From NCBI GenBank assembly GCA_010672925.1, contig JAAHFP010000004.1:186001-250000 (forward strand): a DNA stretch of 64,000 nucleotides, read 5' to 3'. The position numbers and the translations under genes are program-made. Positions 41,980-51,225 of this stretch are shown piece by piece; position 1 is the first letter of the stretch, and the number at the start of each line of letters is the position of its first letter. The notes beneath the pieces are model-generated. The model did not search any database, was not told the DNA's origin, and saw nothing but the letters and a program-made list of their open reading frames with translations. This stretch comes from Symploca sp. SIO1C2 (GTDB lineage Bacteria; Cyanobacteriota; Cyanobacteriia; Cyanobacteriales; Coleofasciculaceae).

Positions 41980-44001
41980 ATGAAGCTGAGACTAAACAAG
42001 ATAGAAAACCCTTGGTGGCAGTCTATTGAGAAGCAACCAACTCTGATCTGGAGTCTGTCGCTGCTTTGGTTGCTACTGATTGGCTGGTTAGCTTTTTTGT
42101 GGAATTTGGGAAGTACAGGTTTAATCGATGAGACTGAACCCCTGTTTGCAGAAGCGGCCCGTCAAATGACAGTTACCGGGGACTGGATTACACCTTATTT
42201 TAATGGTGAGACTCGTTTTGATAAACCGCCATTGGTTTACTGGTTAATGGCGATTGGCTATAAACTGATTGGGGTCAATGAATGGGCAGTAAGACTCCCC
42301 TCCGCCTTGGCCGCGATCGCATTAATGGCTTTGGGGTTCTATACTTTGCGATATTATGGAATATCTTTTGCCCCCAATGCTTTGCCCTCCGATAGTTTGA
42401 AAACAGGCCGAAATCCCCAACGTCAACTATGGCTAGCGGCTGGGATAGGTGCAGCGATGATTGCCCTCAATCCTCAAACCATAGTTTGGGCAAGAACCGG
42501 AGTCTCTGATATGCTACTCAGCGGCTGCATGGGTACGGCACTCCTGTCTTTTTTCTTAGGATATGCGCAGAAAGAAAAAGAAGAAACAACACCAAAAGAT
42601 AAGCCCCCCATCTCCCCATCTCCCCATCTTCCCATCTCCCCATCTCCCATTTCCTCATCAAATTGGTATCTAGCTTGTTACATCCTCATTGCTCTAGCTA
42701 TTCTTACCAAAGGACCTGTAGGTATTGTACTACCAGCCCTAATTATTGGAGCTTTCCTACTTTACCTCGGCAAATTGCGAGAAGTTCTACGAGAGATGCA
42801 GATTGTTAGAGGCATCTTGATCATTTTGGCGATTACACTACCTTGGTATGGATTAGTCACCGTAGCTAATGGCAAAGCTTACATTGACTCGTTTTTCGGC
42901 TATCATAATTTCCAACGCTTCACTGAAGTAGTCAATGATCACTCTGCTCCCTGGTACTTCTACTTTATTGTCGTATTTGTCGGTTTTATCCCTTGGTCTG
43001 TCTACTTACCCATAGCAATAGCAAGGCTACGGTTTTGGCAGAGAAAACGGTGGCGCACTTCTCCCCGTGCCAGCCATTTAGGTTTATTTGCCCTATTTTG
43101 GTTTGCAAGTATCTTCGGCTTCTTTACCATTGCAGTAACCAAACTACCTAGCTACGTTCTACCTTTGTTACCTGCCGCAGCTATTATGGTAGCTCTATTT
43201 TGGAGTGAGGAAATTATATCAAGTCCGGTTAAATACTTACACTTTGGTGGCAATAAGGCAGAAGGCAGAGGGCAGAGGGCAGAAGGGAAGAAAGAAGGTT
43301 GCAAGGTAGAAGGATATGATTATTGTTTAAGCGAACATGATATTACCAGTGAAACTAAAGGAAAAACTCTCTCCCTACCTTTCCTACTTAGCGGAGTATT
43401 AAACTTTCTCTTATTGCACGCCATTGCTGTTGCCATTTTATCTAGTCCTGATATTATCGGTTATGACCCCGCTGCACCTAACTTGTCAGATGTACTGCAA
43501 AAGTCGGGTTTAACAGCACAAGGTAGCTTTATTTGGTGGTTAACTGCCGTCGTCATGGCACTGTTGCTGATTAACCGCCGTCGTTGGCGTTGGCTGTGGA
43601 GTGCAAACTTGGTCGGATTTGTGGCATTTTTGATTTTTGTAGTCACACCAGCTTCCTTTCTGCTAGATGAGATGCGTCAGCAACCCCTGCGAGAACTTTC
43701 CCAACTCGCCGTTGAGGTACAGCAACCAGGAGAAGAACTCTTTATGCTGGGTTTTGCCAAGCCTAGTGTCACTTTCTATACCCAGAGACCAGTAAATTAC
43801 TTTCGCTTTGATGAAATGGCCATTGCCCACTTGCAACAAACCGCCACAACTCAACCAACTCACCCTTCTGTTCTCATTTTAAATCGTCCCGGCAAACTGA
43901 TAGAAAATAAGCTAAAACCTGAGGAATACAAAAAGTTGGGAAATGCTGGTATCTATCAACTCCTTCGGGTGAACACACAAGCTTTGGTTGATTTTCAATA
44001 A
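41980..44001 (+). CDS. ArnT/PMT-like membrane glycosyltransferase with repeat and MITE insertions
   Basis: 673 residues, GT-C fold (ArnT/PMT_2 type), which transfers sugars from polyprenyl phosphate donors at the outer face of the membrane. The catalytic loop is LIDETEPLFAEAARQM, followed by RFDKPPLVYWLM and about 11 membrane segments. Two low-complexity insertions are in frame: a Pro/Ser stretch from CATCTCCCC nonamers (about 42604-42654), and 43 codons derived from a family A element (43216-43343), read as NKAEGRGQRAEGKKEGCKVEG. Both fall in loops between membrane segments. The gene stays open, so it may be functional. It is convergent with the phosphoribosyltransferase, with a 10-base gap. 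Confidence 0.92.
   Translation: MKLRLNKIENPWWQSIEKQPTLIWSLSLLWLLLIGWLAFLWNLGSTGLIDETEPLFAEAARQMTVTGDWITPYFNGETRFDKPPLVYWLMAIGYKLIGVNEWAVRLPSALAAIALMALGFYTLRYYGISFAPNALPSDSLKTGRNPQRQLWLAAGIGAAMIALNPQTIVWARTGVSDMLLSGCMGTALLSFFLGYAQKEKEETTPKDKPPISPSPHLPISPSPISSSNWYLACYILIALAILTKGPVGIVLPALIIGAFLLYLGKLREVLREMQIVRGILIILAITLPWYGLVTVANGKAYIDSFFGYHNFQRFTEVVNDHSAPWYFYFIVVFVGFIPWSVYLPIAIARLRFWQRKRWRTSPRASHLGLFALFWFASIFGFFTIAVTKLPSYVLPLLPAAAIMVALFWSEEIISSPVKYLHFGGNKAEGRGQRAEGKKEGCKVEGYDYCLSEHDITSETKGKTLSLPFLLSGVLNFLLLHAIAVAILSSPDIIGYDPAAPNLSDVLQKSGLTAQGSFIWWLTAVVMALLLINRRRWRWLWSANLVGFVAFLIFVVTPASFLLDEMRQQPLRELSQLAVEVQQPGEELFMLGFAKPSVTFYTQRPVNYFRFDEMAIAHLQQTATTQPTHPSVLILNRPGKLIENKLKPEEYKKLGNAGIYQLLRVNTQALVDFQ
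42604..42654 (+). repeat. Nonamer repeat inside the glycosyltransferase gene
   Basis: Repeats of CATCTCCCC, encoding a Pro/Ser/His-rich loop of about 17 residues in frame. Confidence 0.85.
43216..43343 (-). mobile_element. MITE-like element family A, copy 4, inside a coding sequence
   Basis: 128 bp with ends ATATCAAGTCCGG and CGAACATGATAT, in opposite orientation to copies 1 and 3. It contains the TACTTACACTTTGGTGGCAATAAGG-type end, AGGCAGA heptamers and the GAAGGTTGCAAGGTAGAAGG block, all shared with other copies. It is translated without a stop as part of the glycosyltransferase. The length equals copy 3 exactly. Confidence 0.88.
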
Positions 44002-44011
44002 TTAATCTGAA

Positions 44012-44557
44012 TTAACCTTGCTTTGTGTTTGACTTCTTTTTGGGCTGAAGCCCTACTACTTGCCCTAATTCAGCAGGATTCATCTTTTCATAATGTTCAA
44101 AAGGCTGATAAATCCAAGGATTATCTGGCAAATAATCAACGTAGTAATCGGGAATAAAGATAGAATTACCTTTGTACCAAATTACTCCAGTGCGAATTTC
44201 CTCAATTACTTCACCGTGGTATTGCTGGAGCCATTTGATTGCCTCTTGAAGACTGATACCAGAATCTACAAGGTCATCTACTAATAGTATACGAGAGCCT
44301 AATTGCTCTGTGGTCATAGTTAGGTGAGTGGCAAACTTGATGGAAGCTCTAACTTTATTTTCAGCTCCTCCGTAAGAGGAAGCACTAAGAATTGCTAGAG
44401 GTTTTCCGTATATTCGGCACAAGATATCGCCAACCCGCAGTCCACCTTTGGCAAGGCAAACAATTTGGTCGAACTCCCAGTGAGCTTGATATATTTTGGT
44501 AGCTAATGCTTCAATTTTTTGGTGGTATTCTGACCAAGACAGGTGCAGGTCGGGCAT
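44012..44557 (-). CDS. Phosphoribosyltransferase (PRTase family)
   Basis: 181 residues, type I PRTase fold. The PRPP-binding motif ILLVDDLVDSGISL is clear, and the upstream strand QIVCLAKGGLRVGDIL carries the PPi-loop. It resembles xanthine/hypoxanthine-guanine or Gpt-like PRTases used in purine salvage, but the base-specific region does not let me choose. Its 3' end is 10 bases from the convergent glycosyltransferase. Confidence 0.88.
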   Translation of the reverse strand: MPDLHLSWSEYHQKIEALATKIYQAHWEFDQIVCLAKGGLRVGDILCRIYGKPLAILSASSYGGAENKVRASIKFATHLTMTTEQLGSRILLVDDLVDSGISLQEAIKWLQQYHGEVIEEIRTGVIWYKGNSIFIPDYYVDYLPDNPWIYQPFEHYEKMNPAELGQVVGLQPKKKSNTKQG

Positions 44558-44667
44558 AGCAAGTGTGATAATGGATAATGGATAATGGATAATTGCTAAT
44601 TGCTAATTAATCAATCCGGTTTAAAGCCTCTCCTTTGAAGGAGAAAAAATTGCTAGTAAATTTCCTT
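44558..44667. repeat. Heptamer repeats upstream of the PRTase
   Basis: GATAATG heptamers (about 44567-44593) and TAATTGC units (about 44590-44610). No gene is seen. Confidence 0.65.
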
Positions 44668-44855
44668 ACAGCGTTTCCCACGCTGATGAGGTACACTGCT
44701 CAATCTCAAAGTCCCCCGTGGAACCAAGAGCGTTCGCAAAGCGTTCTCCGAAGGAGTAGCATCTTCTGGCTTCCCCCTTTCAAAGGGGGACGGGAGGGCG
44801 ATTCAAGGGGGATTTAGGGGGATCTAGATGTACCTCACAGATGCGAGAACTGCTA
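44668..44855. mobile_element. Possible MITE-like element, family D
   Basis: Left end about CAGCGTTTCCCACGCTGATG then AGGTACA; right end TGTACCTCACAGATGCGAGAAC then TGC. These are imperfect inverted repeats of about 28 bp with a perfect TGAGGTACA core. The interior includes CCCCCTTTCAAAGGGGGA and GGGGGATTTAGGGGGAT, a common cyanobacterial repeat block. It gives an ORF of 60 codons that I regard as spurious. Confidence 0.5.
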
Positions 44856-44885
44856 TATATTCAATCATCTTTATTTGAACTTTCT

Positions 44886-44920
44886 TGTAATTCTAAATTC
44901 TAAATTCTAAATTCTAAATC
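44886..44920 (+). repeat. Heptamer tandem repeat (TTCTAAA)
   Basis: Four to five copies of TTCTAAA at the 3' end of the AAA-GGDEF gene; the same unit occurs near 28428-28455. Confidence 0.85.
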
Positions 44921-46882
44921 GTTGTCAACAAACTTAATTGTAATGCGATCGCGTTCTAGTAATTTTGATTCGGAGAGGGCTTCTCGTGCGGCAGTCATTA
45001 GCATACGTGGGGAGATGTCAGGATGAGGTACTGTAATTGCTACCCCCAGGCTGAAGGTGAGAACTTTAGAAGGAAAACCACTGAATCGGGGATGAGCATA
45101 GGCTATCTCCAAAGTTTTGATACCTTGTCGTAGGTTTTCTGCAATTTCAGTAGCAGCTTTGGTACCGGTTTGGGGCAAAATCACACCAAACTCATCACCC
45201 CGATAACGTGCCACAAATGCATTCTTCTGGTTCACCCAGTTACGGATAACACGGGCAATTTGTTTGAGCACAACATCTCCGGCAAGATCCCCATGAGCAT
45301 CGTTATAAAAGCGGAAATAGTCAACATTGCACAAAATTACAGATAGGGATTGAACTCCTCTATGCTGCTGCCATTCGGCTTCTAAGTATTGGGTAAAGTA
45401 ATGTTGATTGGGCAGCTGGGTTAGTTCATCAATGTTATATAATCGTTGGATTTCTTGCTTCTGTTGCTCTAGCTGCACCATCCGCAGATACATTTCCTGC
45501 TCCTCTTGAAGCTGTTGGCGAAAATAAATACGATATAGTTGGCAGCTGCTCCTTACTTGATTGCCCTCCAATTCTACCAAGCCCATACTTTCTAATTTGT
45601 AGGCAGCGATCGCAGAAGGTAGCTCCCTCTGGGTCATGGTTTCTAGAGTTATACTCCCCTCTTGACTTACCACCTGTTGCAAAGCTAGGGCTAATTCTGG
45701 TTCATCCCGCAGCATTGCCAAATGATTCCGCAAATGATCTGTATAGATTCCCGCTTGGGTGGGTGCTGTTTGCAATAATTCCTCCAAGCTGATGCCGCCT
45801 TGACATAGATGGTAGAGTGCCATGTTCACTAGATAGGGATGTCCCCCCACCATTGCCATCAGTTGCTGGCTGTGGTTATTCTTGCTCCAATCTAGTCCAT
45901 AACGTCTAGCTAGCTCCTGTATTTGCTCTTGATTAAAAGGGGGTAGCTTGATGGATAAGCCGACATTAAAGGGAGATTGATTGAGTTTGAGGGGGATATA
46001 GATTTCTGTCGTATGAACGACTAGCACACGGAGTTTTTGCCAATTTTCTGCTACCCTTGCTTGTTCGTGCCAAAAGCGCAACATTGGTAGAAAGTCTTGG
46101 GCAATTTGGGGATGCTCGAAGACTCGATTGACTTCATTGAGGGCTAAAACTAAAGGAGAGTCAATGCGCTCTAGCAAATACCCTTCAATATAGATTCTAC
46201 AGCTGACTTTGCTACCAAGCTCTTCATCCCAATAATCATCTAGTCGGGGACTGAGGTGCAAGCACCGGCTGAGATTAGCACACAACCAGCGCAAAAATTT
46301 ATTAAGGGAGGCAAAAACCGCTTCTTCAGCTTCTTGAAAATCCAAGGAGACTGTGCGATAGTCTAGGGTCCTTGCCTCAGTCATAATCCGGTTGAGGAGG
46401 GAGCTTTTCCCCATCTTCCTGGGTGCTTTGATACGAATTACGCATCCTGGTTGACTAATATGGTTGCAAGCAAGTTGTTCAATGGGGGGACGATGGATGT
46501 ATAAGTGGGAATCTGGTGGTACAGGGGCACCGGGAAATTCTAGGGTAGTTTGGGGAACAGAAGCGGGAACATGAGCTTGAGTCTGGGGGAGTAACTCCCA
46601 TGGTACTGCCATTGTCGGATGAGCTACTTGCTCTGGTTGGTAATGACTTAAGACTAAAGGGAAATTTTTTTTGGTTACCTTTTGTCCTAGCACCTTTGAG
46701 AGCTCAGACCACAACTGAGAAGCAACTTCCTTAAGCTGATTGTTGCTGTAGGTAGAATGCTGGGCTATCTCACTATAACTTTGCCTGAGCCAAGATTGAC
46801 GCAGGATTAATTGCTCAACGGGACTGAGGGGTCGCGACAACAGAGCTTGTTCTATAATTTTGAGCACTTCATCGGCATTCAT
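44900..46882 (-). CDS. AAA-like ATPase fused to a GGDEF domain
   Basis: 660 residues. The N-terminal ~70 residues are a winged/HTH-like module as in cyanobacterial vWA-MoxR-associated and AAA_35 proteins (LRQSWLRQSYSEIAQ). A P-loop, APRKMGKSSLL, follows at about 155-165, with Walker B-like LVLALNEVNRVF, the AAA_35 arrangement. A coiled coil leads to a C-terminal GGDEF domain (about 490-650) with NIDELTQLPNQHYF, CNVDYFRFYNDAHG and the active-site loop RYRGDEFG (RGDEF, about 559). The loop variant keeps the key DEF residues, so diguanylate cyclase activity is possible. NTP-controlled c-di-GMP synthesis is the working idea. Confidence 0.9.
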   Translation of the reverse strand: MNADEVLKIIEQALLSRPLSPVEQLILRQSWLRQSYSEIAQHSTYSNNQLKEVASQLWSELSKVLGQKVTKKNFPLVLSHYQPEQVAHPTMAVPWELLPQTQAHVPASVPQTTLEFPGAPVPPDSHLYIHRPPIEQLACNHISQPGCVIRIKAPRKMGKSSLLNRIMTEARTLDYRTVSLDFQEAEEAVFASLNKFLRWLCANLSRCLHLSPRLDDYWDEELGSKVSCRIYIEGYLLERIDSPLVLALNEVNRVFEHPQIAQDFLPMLRFWHEQARVAENWQKLRVLVVHTTEIYIPLKLNQSPFNVGLSIKLPPFNQEQIQELARRYGLDWSKNNHSQQLMAMVGGHPYLVNMALYHLCQGGISLEELLQTAPTQAGIYTDHLRNHLAMLRDEPELALALQQVVSQEGSITLETMTQRELPSAIAAYKLESMGLVELEGNQVRSSCQLYRIYFRQQLQEEQEMYLRMVQLEQQKQEIQRLYNIDELTQLPNQHYFTQYLEAEWQQHRGVQSLSVILCNVDYFRFYNDAHGDLAGDVVLKQIARVIRNWVNQKNAFVARYRGDEFGVILPQTGTKAATEIAENLRQGIKTLEIAYAHPRFSGFPSKVLTFSLGVAITVPHPDISPRMLMTAAREALSESKLLERDRITIKFVDNDLEFRI

Positions 46883-47056
46883 TCAGCGGTGGAGTGGAGG
46901 AGAGGTTTATAGTGTAGTTATATCAAACTTGGGGCTGAGTAGGTTTGTTTTTCACCACAAAGGCATAAAGGTCACTCAGGAAAGAGGTAAGAAGTAAAGG
47001 AGTTTCTTGGGTTAAACTAGTTCTGATGGTCTGTCGCTCAGAATCCTAATGGTAAA
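46883..47056. promoter_or_regulatory. Divergent promoter region
   Basis: 174 bases between the leftward AAA-GGDEF gene and the rightward exoprotein gene; both promoters must lie here. The fragment ATATCAAACTTGGGGC (46919) resembles a family A end but has no partner. No clear -35/-10 pair is asserted. Confidence 0.4.
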
Positions 47057-50000
47057 GTGTTAAAGCCAAAATGGTCACTTTTTAGTTTAACAGTTCTTCA
47101 TTTAACCATATCAACTAATGGGGTTAGCGGGCAAATTATTCCCGATGCCACCCTGCCCAATAATTCTCTGGTTACTCCTACAGGTATTACTTTCACTATT
47201 GATGGGGGAACAGCTTTAGGGAATAATCTTTTCCACAGCTTCCAAGAATTTTCTGTTCCTACTGGTACTGAAGCCTTGTTTAACAATGGGGTGAACCTGA
47301 GCAATATTATCACGCGAGTTACTGGTAACCAAGTATCTGATATTGATGGAGTAATTAAGACTAAGAACAGCGCCAATTTATTTCTCCTCAATCCCAATGG
47401 CATTGTTTTTGGTCCTAACGCTAAGCTAGATTTCCATGGTTCATTTTTGGCAAGTACAGCCAATAGTCTGTTATTTTCTGATAGCATTTTCAGCGCTACA
47501 AATCCCCAAGCTTCACCACTGCTAACCATCAATGTGCCTCTGGGTTTGCAATATGGTAATAATGCTGCTGAAGTGGCACTACAGCAGTCTCAGCTGGAAG
47601 TTTCTCCCCATCAAAATTTAGCTCTTGTAGGAGGCAATGTCAGTATTGAGGGTGGGACTTTACTTGCACCAGGGGGTCAAGTTAGTTTGGGTGGGTTGAC
47701 CGGAGCAGGAATTGTTGGTCTTCAAGGAATAATTCCTGACTTTCCTCAAACTAGCCAACTGAGTAATGTTTCTCTGAGTAATGGTAGCTTGATTGAGGTA
47801 GCAGGCTCTAGTGGCGGTAGCATTAAGATTGATAGCAATAACTTGAACCTGGCGGGAGGTTCTCAATTACTAGCGGGAATTGCTAATAATGGTAACCTAA
47901 CAGATGCTGAGGCAGGGGATATTGTAGTTAATGCTACCGGAGATATTACCCTGAATGATGGTAGTTTAATCAGCAATATAGTGCCAGAGAATGCTTCGGG
48001 AACTGGGGGGAATATTGAGATCAGCGCTAATGCTCTGGCTTTAACTAGTGGTTCTCGCATTACGACAGTTACCCAAGGGTTAGGTAAGGCAGGCAATATT
48101 ATTCTGGAAGCTAACAATATCGATATTTCTGGTTTCACTGCCGATGGACTTTTTAGTGGTATTCTCTCTTGGTCAGAAACTGCTAACAGTGGTGCTGGGG
48201 GAAATATTTTGATTAATCAGGGTCATCCCCAAGGAACAATCCGTTTAGCCAACAGAGGGTTTATTGCGGCGGTTACTAATAGTAGCAGTGATGGTGGGGA
48301 AATTGAAGTTAATGGAGATTATCTGGTTTTAGAAAGTGGTGGACAAATCCTGAGCTTAGCCACCGCTAGTGGTAGTGCGGGGGATGTGAAGATTAATATT
48401 AATGAAACGGTGACAATTTTTGGCAGCAGCCAAGATTTTATCAGTTCTCCCTTTGATAGATTTACTGTGTTTAATCTGGATGAGTTAACTTTTAGTACTG
48501 CTGCTAATCCTAATGTGGAAGATTCTGGTGCTGGAGGTATTCCTTATGTTACGGTGGAACGGACTCCAGAGCAAATTATTAGTGATTCCACGGTATTGGG
48601 TGCTGCGGAAGAACAGTATGACTATTACTCGTTTACGATTACTGAAGAAAATAGTCGGGGCATTTTCGATATTGATTTTGGAGACGGTTATACCGATAAT
48701 CCTGGTAGTCTAGATACAGAAATTGCCCTGTTTAATCAAGCAACAGGAGAAATACTAGCTTCTAATGACGATACTAATGTAACCAATGGCTCCGCAGGCA
48801 GTATTGTCCGGCAGGACTCTTATATTTCCTTCACCTTCGACTCTCCGGGAACTTACGTTGTTGGGGTGGGAGAGTTCGATACTGTCCCTAATAGTTTACA
48901 AGGATTAGAAGGCGATCGCGTCGATCCTGGTGACACTTATTCCCTGAATGTTTCCTTGGAAAATCAAGGAACCGGTATTACTCTTCCTCCCAATAACCTC
49001 AATCCCAACCATTTTAACCCTAATTATGGAGTCAATAGTGGCCTATTCTCCGTAACTGAAGCTGCTGGTAATACCGGGAGATTAAATATTAATACCGGGC
49101 AATTGCAGATGGATGCTAGTGCAGAAATTGCTGCCACAACTTTCGGTTCAGGCAGAAGCAGGGATATTACGATTAATGCCAGGGACAATATAGGGGTTGT
49201 TAATCGAGCTACCATCTCCAATATTACTCGTGGTACTGGTAATGCCGGGAGCATTATCCTCAATACTGAGGATGTGATGCTTGCTAATCGTGGTTTTATC
49301 AATATTAGTAATTTTGGCCAGGGAGACACCGGAGATATTCACATTAATACCAATAACTTGAGTTTATTTGAGGGAGCTAGACTGAATAACAGTACCTATC
49401 TCCAAGGAGATGCGGGTAAGATTATTATTAATGCTAGAGAGTCTGTAATCTTTGATGGAGAAGATAGTCTGGGACAAGACTCTAATGCTTTTAACTTAGT
49501 AGCAGGTCCTTCGGCAGTAGGTAATTCTGGAGGGATTGAGGTTAATACTCGCCACTTCTCGATTACTAATGGTGCTCAATTGGCTACTAGTACCTATGGA
49601 GAAGGAAATGCTGGGGGGATTACGATTAATGCCAGTGAATCCGTGTTGTTAGACGGGAAAGCTAGTAGTGGTCGTTTAGATGGTTTACTGACTAGAGTCA
49701 GGGTAATCGGTAGAGGTAATGCGGGAGATATCAATATTGCTACCAATTCCCTGACTATATCCAATGAAGCTAGAGTCAGTAGCCAAACCGAGGGTCAAGG
49801 AAATGCTGGTAGTGTTAATATTACTGCCCAAGAAATTTTTTTAGATGATGGTTTGATTAGCAGTAGTGCTGAACCGACAGCTGTGGGATCTGGGGGACAA
49901 ATTGGGATTACCGCTAACTCGATTTTTTTGACCAACGGTTCTCGTATTCTGGCTAGTACTTCTGGTGAAGGGGATGCGGGGGATATTCGCCTGAGAGGGA

Positions 50001-51034
50001 ATCGCTTGGAAGCTAGGGCAGGTTCTCAACTAAGTACTAGTACTGACTCTGACTTTGATGCGGGCAGTATTACTTTGGATGTGACCGACTCGATCCTGCT
50101 TTCTGGAGAAGAGACAGGATTATTTGCCAATACCGCAGTCGGTTCTGGGGGCAATAGTGGTAATATCTTTATTGCTCAACCGAGAAGTGTAACTATCCGT
50201 GATGGTGCGGGGGTAGGAGTAAGCAGTCAAGGAACCGGCATTGGAGGAAGTATTCAACTGCAAGCAGGTTCTCTCACCTTAGATAATCAAGCCTTTCTCA
50301 CTGCGGCAACTGCGGCAAATCAAGGGGGAGAGATTTTGCTCCTATTGGAGCAACCATTGTTATTGCGCCGCCACAGTCAAATTACTGCCACTGCCGGTAC
50401 TGCCGGTGCCGGGGGAGATGGGGGAAACATTGAGATAGATGCTCCCTTTGTCATAGCAATTCCTACAGAAAATAGCGACATTACTGCTAATGCCTTTGAA
50501 GGGAATGGGGGGAGAATTACCCTAACAACCCAAGGTATTTTTGGACTGGAGTTTCGAGAGCAACTTACCCCTTTGAGTGATATCACCGCTAGCTCTCAGT
50601 TTGGGGTTTCTGGTTCCGTAACTATTACCAACCCAGAAGTAAATCCAGCTTCAGGATTAGTCAAGTTACCAGAAGAAGTGATTGATTCTACGGAGCAAGT
50701 AATTGCCCGATGTGCTGCTGCCGAAGGTAACTCCTTTACTCTTATTGGACAGGGTGGCATACCAGAAGACCCCACTGCACCTATCCGAGGGCAGACAGTC
50801 TGGCGAGACATGCAAGATTTTTCCGTAGCAGAAGAGCAACCTCAGCCAGTTTTGCCACCATCTCCCTCACCGGTGGTAGAAGATCCTCCCTCTGAGATCA
50901 TAGAAGCTACAGGTTGGATAGTTGATGCGGAAGGTAATGTAGAGTTAGTCGCTGAGTTACCCGATGGGACAGTAATTCATCCTGTTCCTCAGGATCCTGG
51001 ATGTGTTAAGAATACAGGAAGGCAGGAGGCATAA
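47057..51034 (+). CDS. Two-partner-secretion exoprotein (filamentous hemagglutinin type)
   Basis: 1325 residues, start GTG 47057. A signal peptide (about 1-25) is followed by the TPS/hemagglutination activity domain (about 26-160) with FLLNPNGIVFGPNA and GSFLASTA, recognised by a TpsB outer-membrane pore. A long beta-helix of Gly/Asn/Ile-rich repeats (SGSAGDVKINI, GNAGDINIATNSLTISN) follows. At about 520-640 there is an inserted domain resembling a bacterial PPC/calcium-type beta-sandwich (YYSFTITEENSRG, FTFDSPGTYVVGVGEFD). The C-terminal cap has CAAAEGNSF and a Pro-rich end. No TpsB gene is in the window. It is probably a secreted adhesin or surface protein. Confidence 0.93.
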   Translation: MLKPKWSLFSLTVLHLTISTNGVSGQIIPDATLPNNSLVTPTGITFTIDGGTALGNNLFHSFQEFSVPTGTEALFNNGVNLSNIITRVTGNQVSDIDGVIKTKNSANLFLLNPNGIVFGPNAKLDFHGSFLASTANSLLFSDSIFSATNPQASPLLTINVPLGLQYGNNAAEVALQQSQLEVSPHQNLALVGGNVSIEGGTLLAPGGQVSLGGLTGAGIVGLQGIIPDFPQTSQLSNVSLSNGSLIEVAGSSGGSIKIDSNNLNLAGGSQLLAGIANNGNLTDAEAGDIVVNATGDITLNDGSLISNIVPENASGTGGNIEISANALALTSGSRITTVTQGLGKAGNIILEANNIDISGFTADGLFSGILSWSETANSGAGGNILINQGHPQGTIRLANRGFIAAVTNSSSDGGEIEVNGDYLVLESGGQILSLATASGSAGDVKININETVTIFGSSQDFISSPFDRFTVFNLDELTFSTAANPNVEDSGAGGIPYVTVERTPEQIISDSTVLGAAEEQYDYYSFTITEENSRGIFDIDFGDGYTDNPGSLDTEIALFNQATGEILASNDDTNVTNGSAGSIVRQDSYISFTFDSPGTYVVGVGEFDTVPNSLQGLEGDRVDPGDTYSLNVSLENQGTGITLPPNNLNPNHFNPNYGVNSGLFSVTEAAGNTGRLNINTGQLQMDASAEIAATTFGSGRSRDITINARDNIGVVNRATISNITRGTGNAGSIILNTEDVMLANRGFINISNFGQGDTGDIHINTNNLSLFEGARLNNSTYLQGDAGKIIINARESVIFDGEDSLGQDSNAFNLVAGPSAVGNSGGIEVNTRHFSITNGAQLATSTYGEGNAGGITINASESVLLDGKASSGRLDGLLTRVRVIGRGNAGDINIATNSLTISNEARVSSQTEGQGNAGSVNITAQEIFLDDGLISSSAEPTAVGSGGQIGITANSIFLTNGSRILASTSGEGDAGDIRLRGNRLEARAGSQLSTSTDSDFDAGSITLDVTDSILLSGEETGLFANTAVGSGGNSGNIFIAQPRSVTIRDGAGVGVSSQGTGIGGSIQLQAGSLTLDNQAFLTAATAANQGGEILLLLEQPLLLRRHSQITATAGTAGAGGDGGNIEIDAPFVIAIPTENSDITANAFEGNGGRITLTTQGIFGLEFREQLTPLSDITASSQFGVSGSVTITNPEVNPASGLVKLPEEVIDSTEQVIARCAAAEGNSFTLIGQGGIPEDPTAPIRGQTVWRDMQDFSVAEEQPQPVLPPSPSPVVEDPPSEIIEATGWIVDAEGNVELVAELPDGTVIHPVPQDPGCVKNTGRQEA

Positions 51035-51225
51035 GGGACTTCCAAATAAAAAACGTCCCATCGCAGCGGGGAGCTGGGGGAGTAAGACAAGTCCAAAAAT
51101 TAGGATGATTTATTTCTTGGAGTTCCCTAACCCATCCCTAACCGGGTGAGCGAAAAAAAGGGTGGGGAGCGGAGGAAGAAGAGAGAACTGATAATGTTTG
51201 GATACTTAGCCAGGAAATCCCACTC

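Noticed and set aside
44635-44817. A 60-codon ORF upstream of the PRTase
   Set aside because: Lies over an inverted-repeat element and a common cyanobacterial intergenic repeat block.
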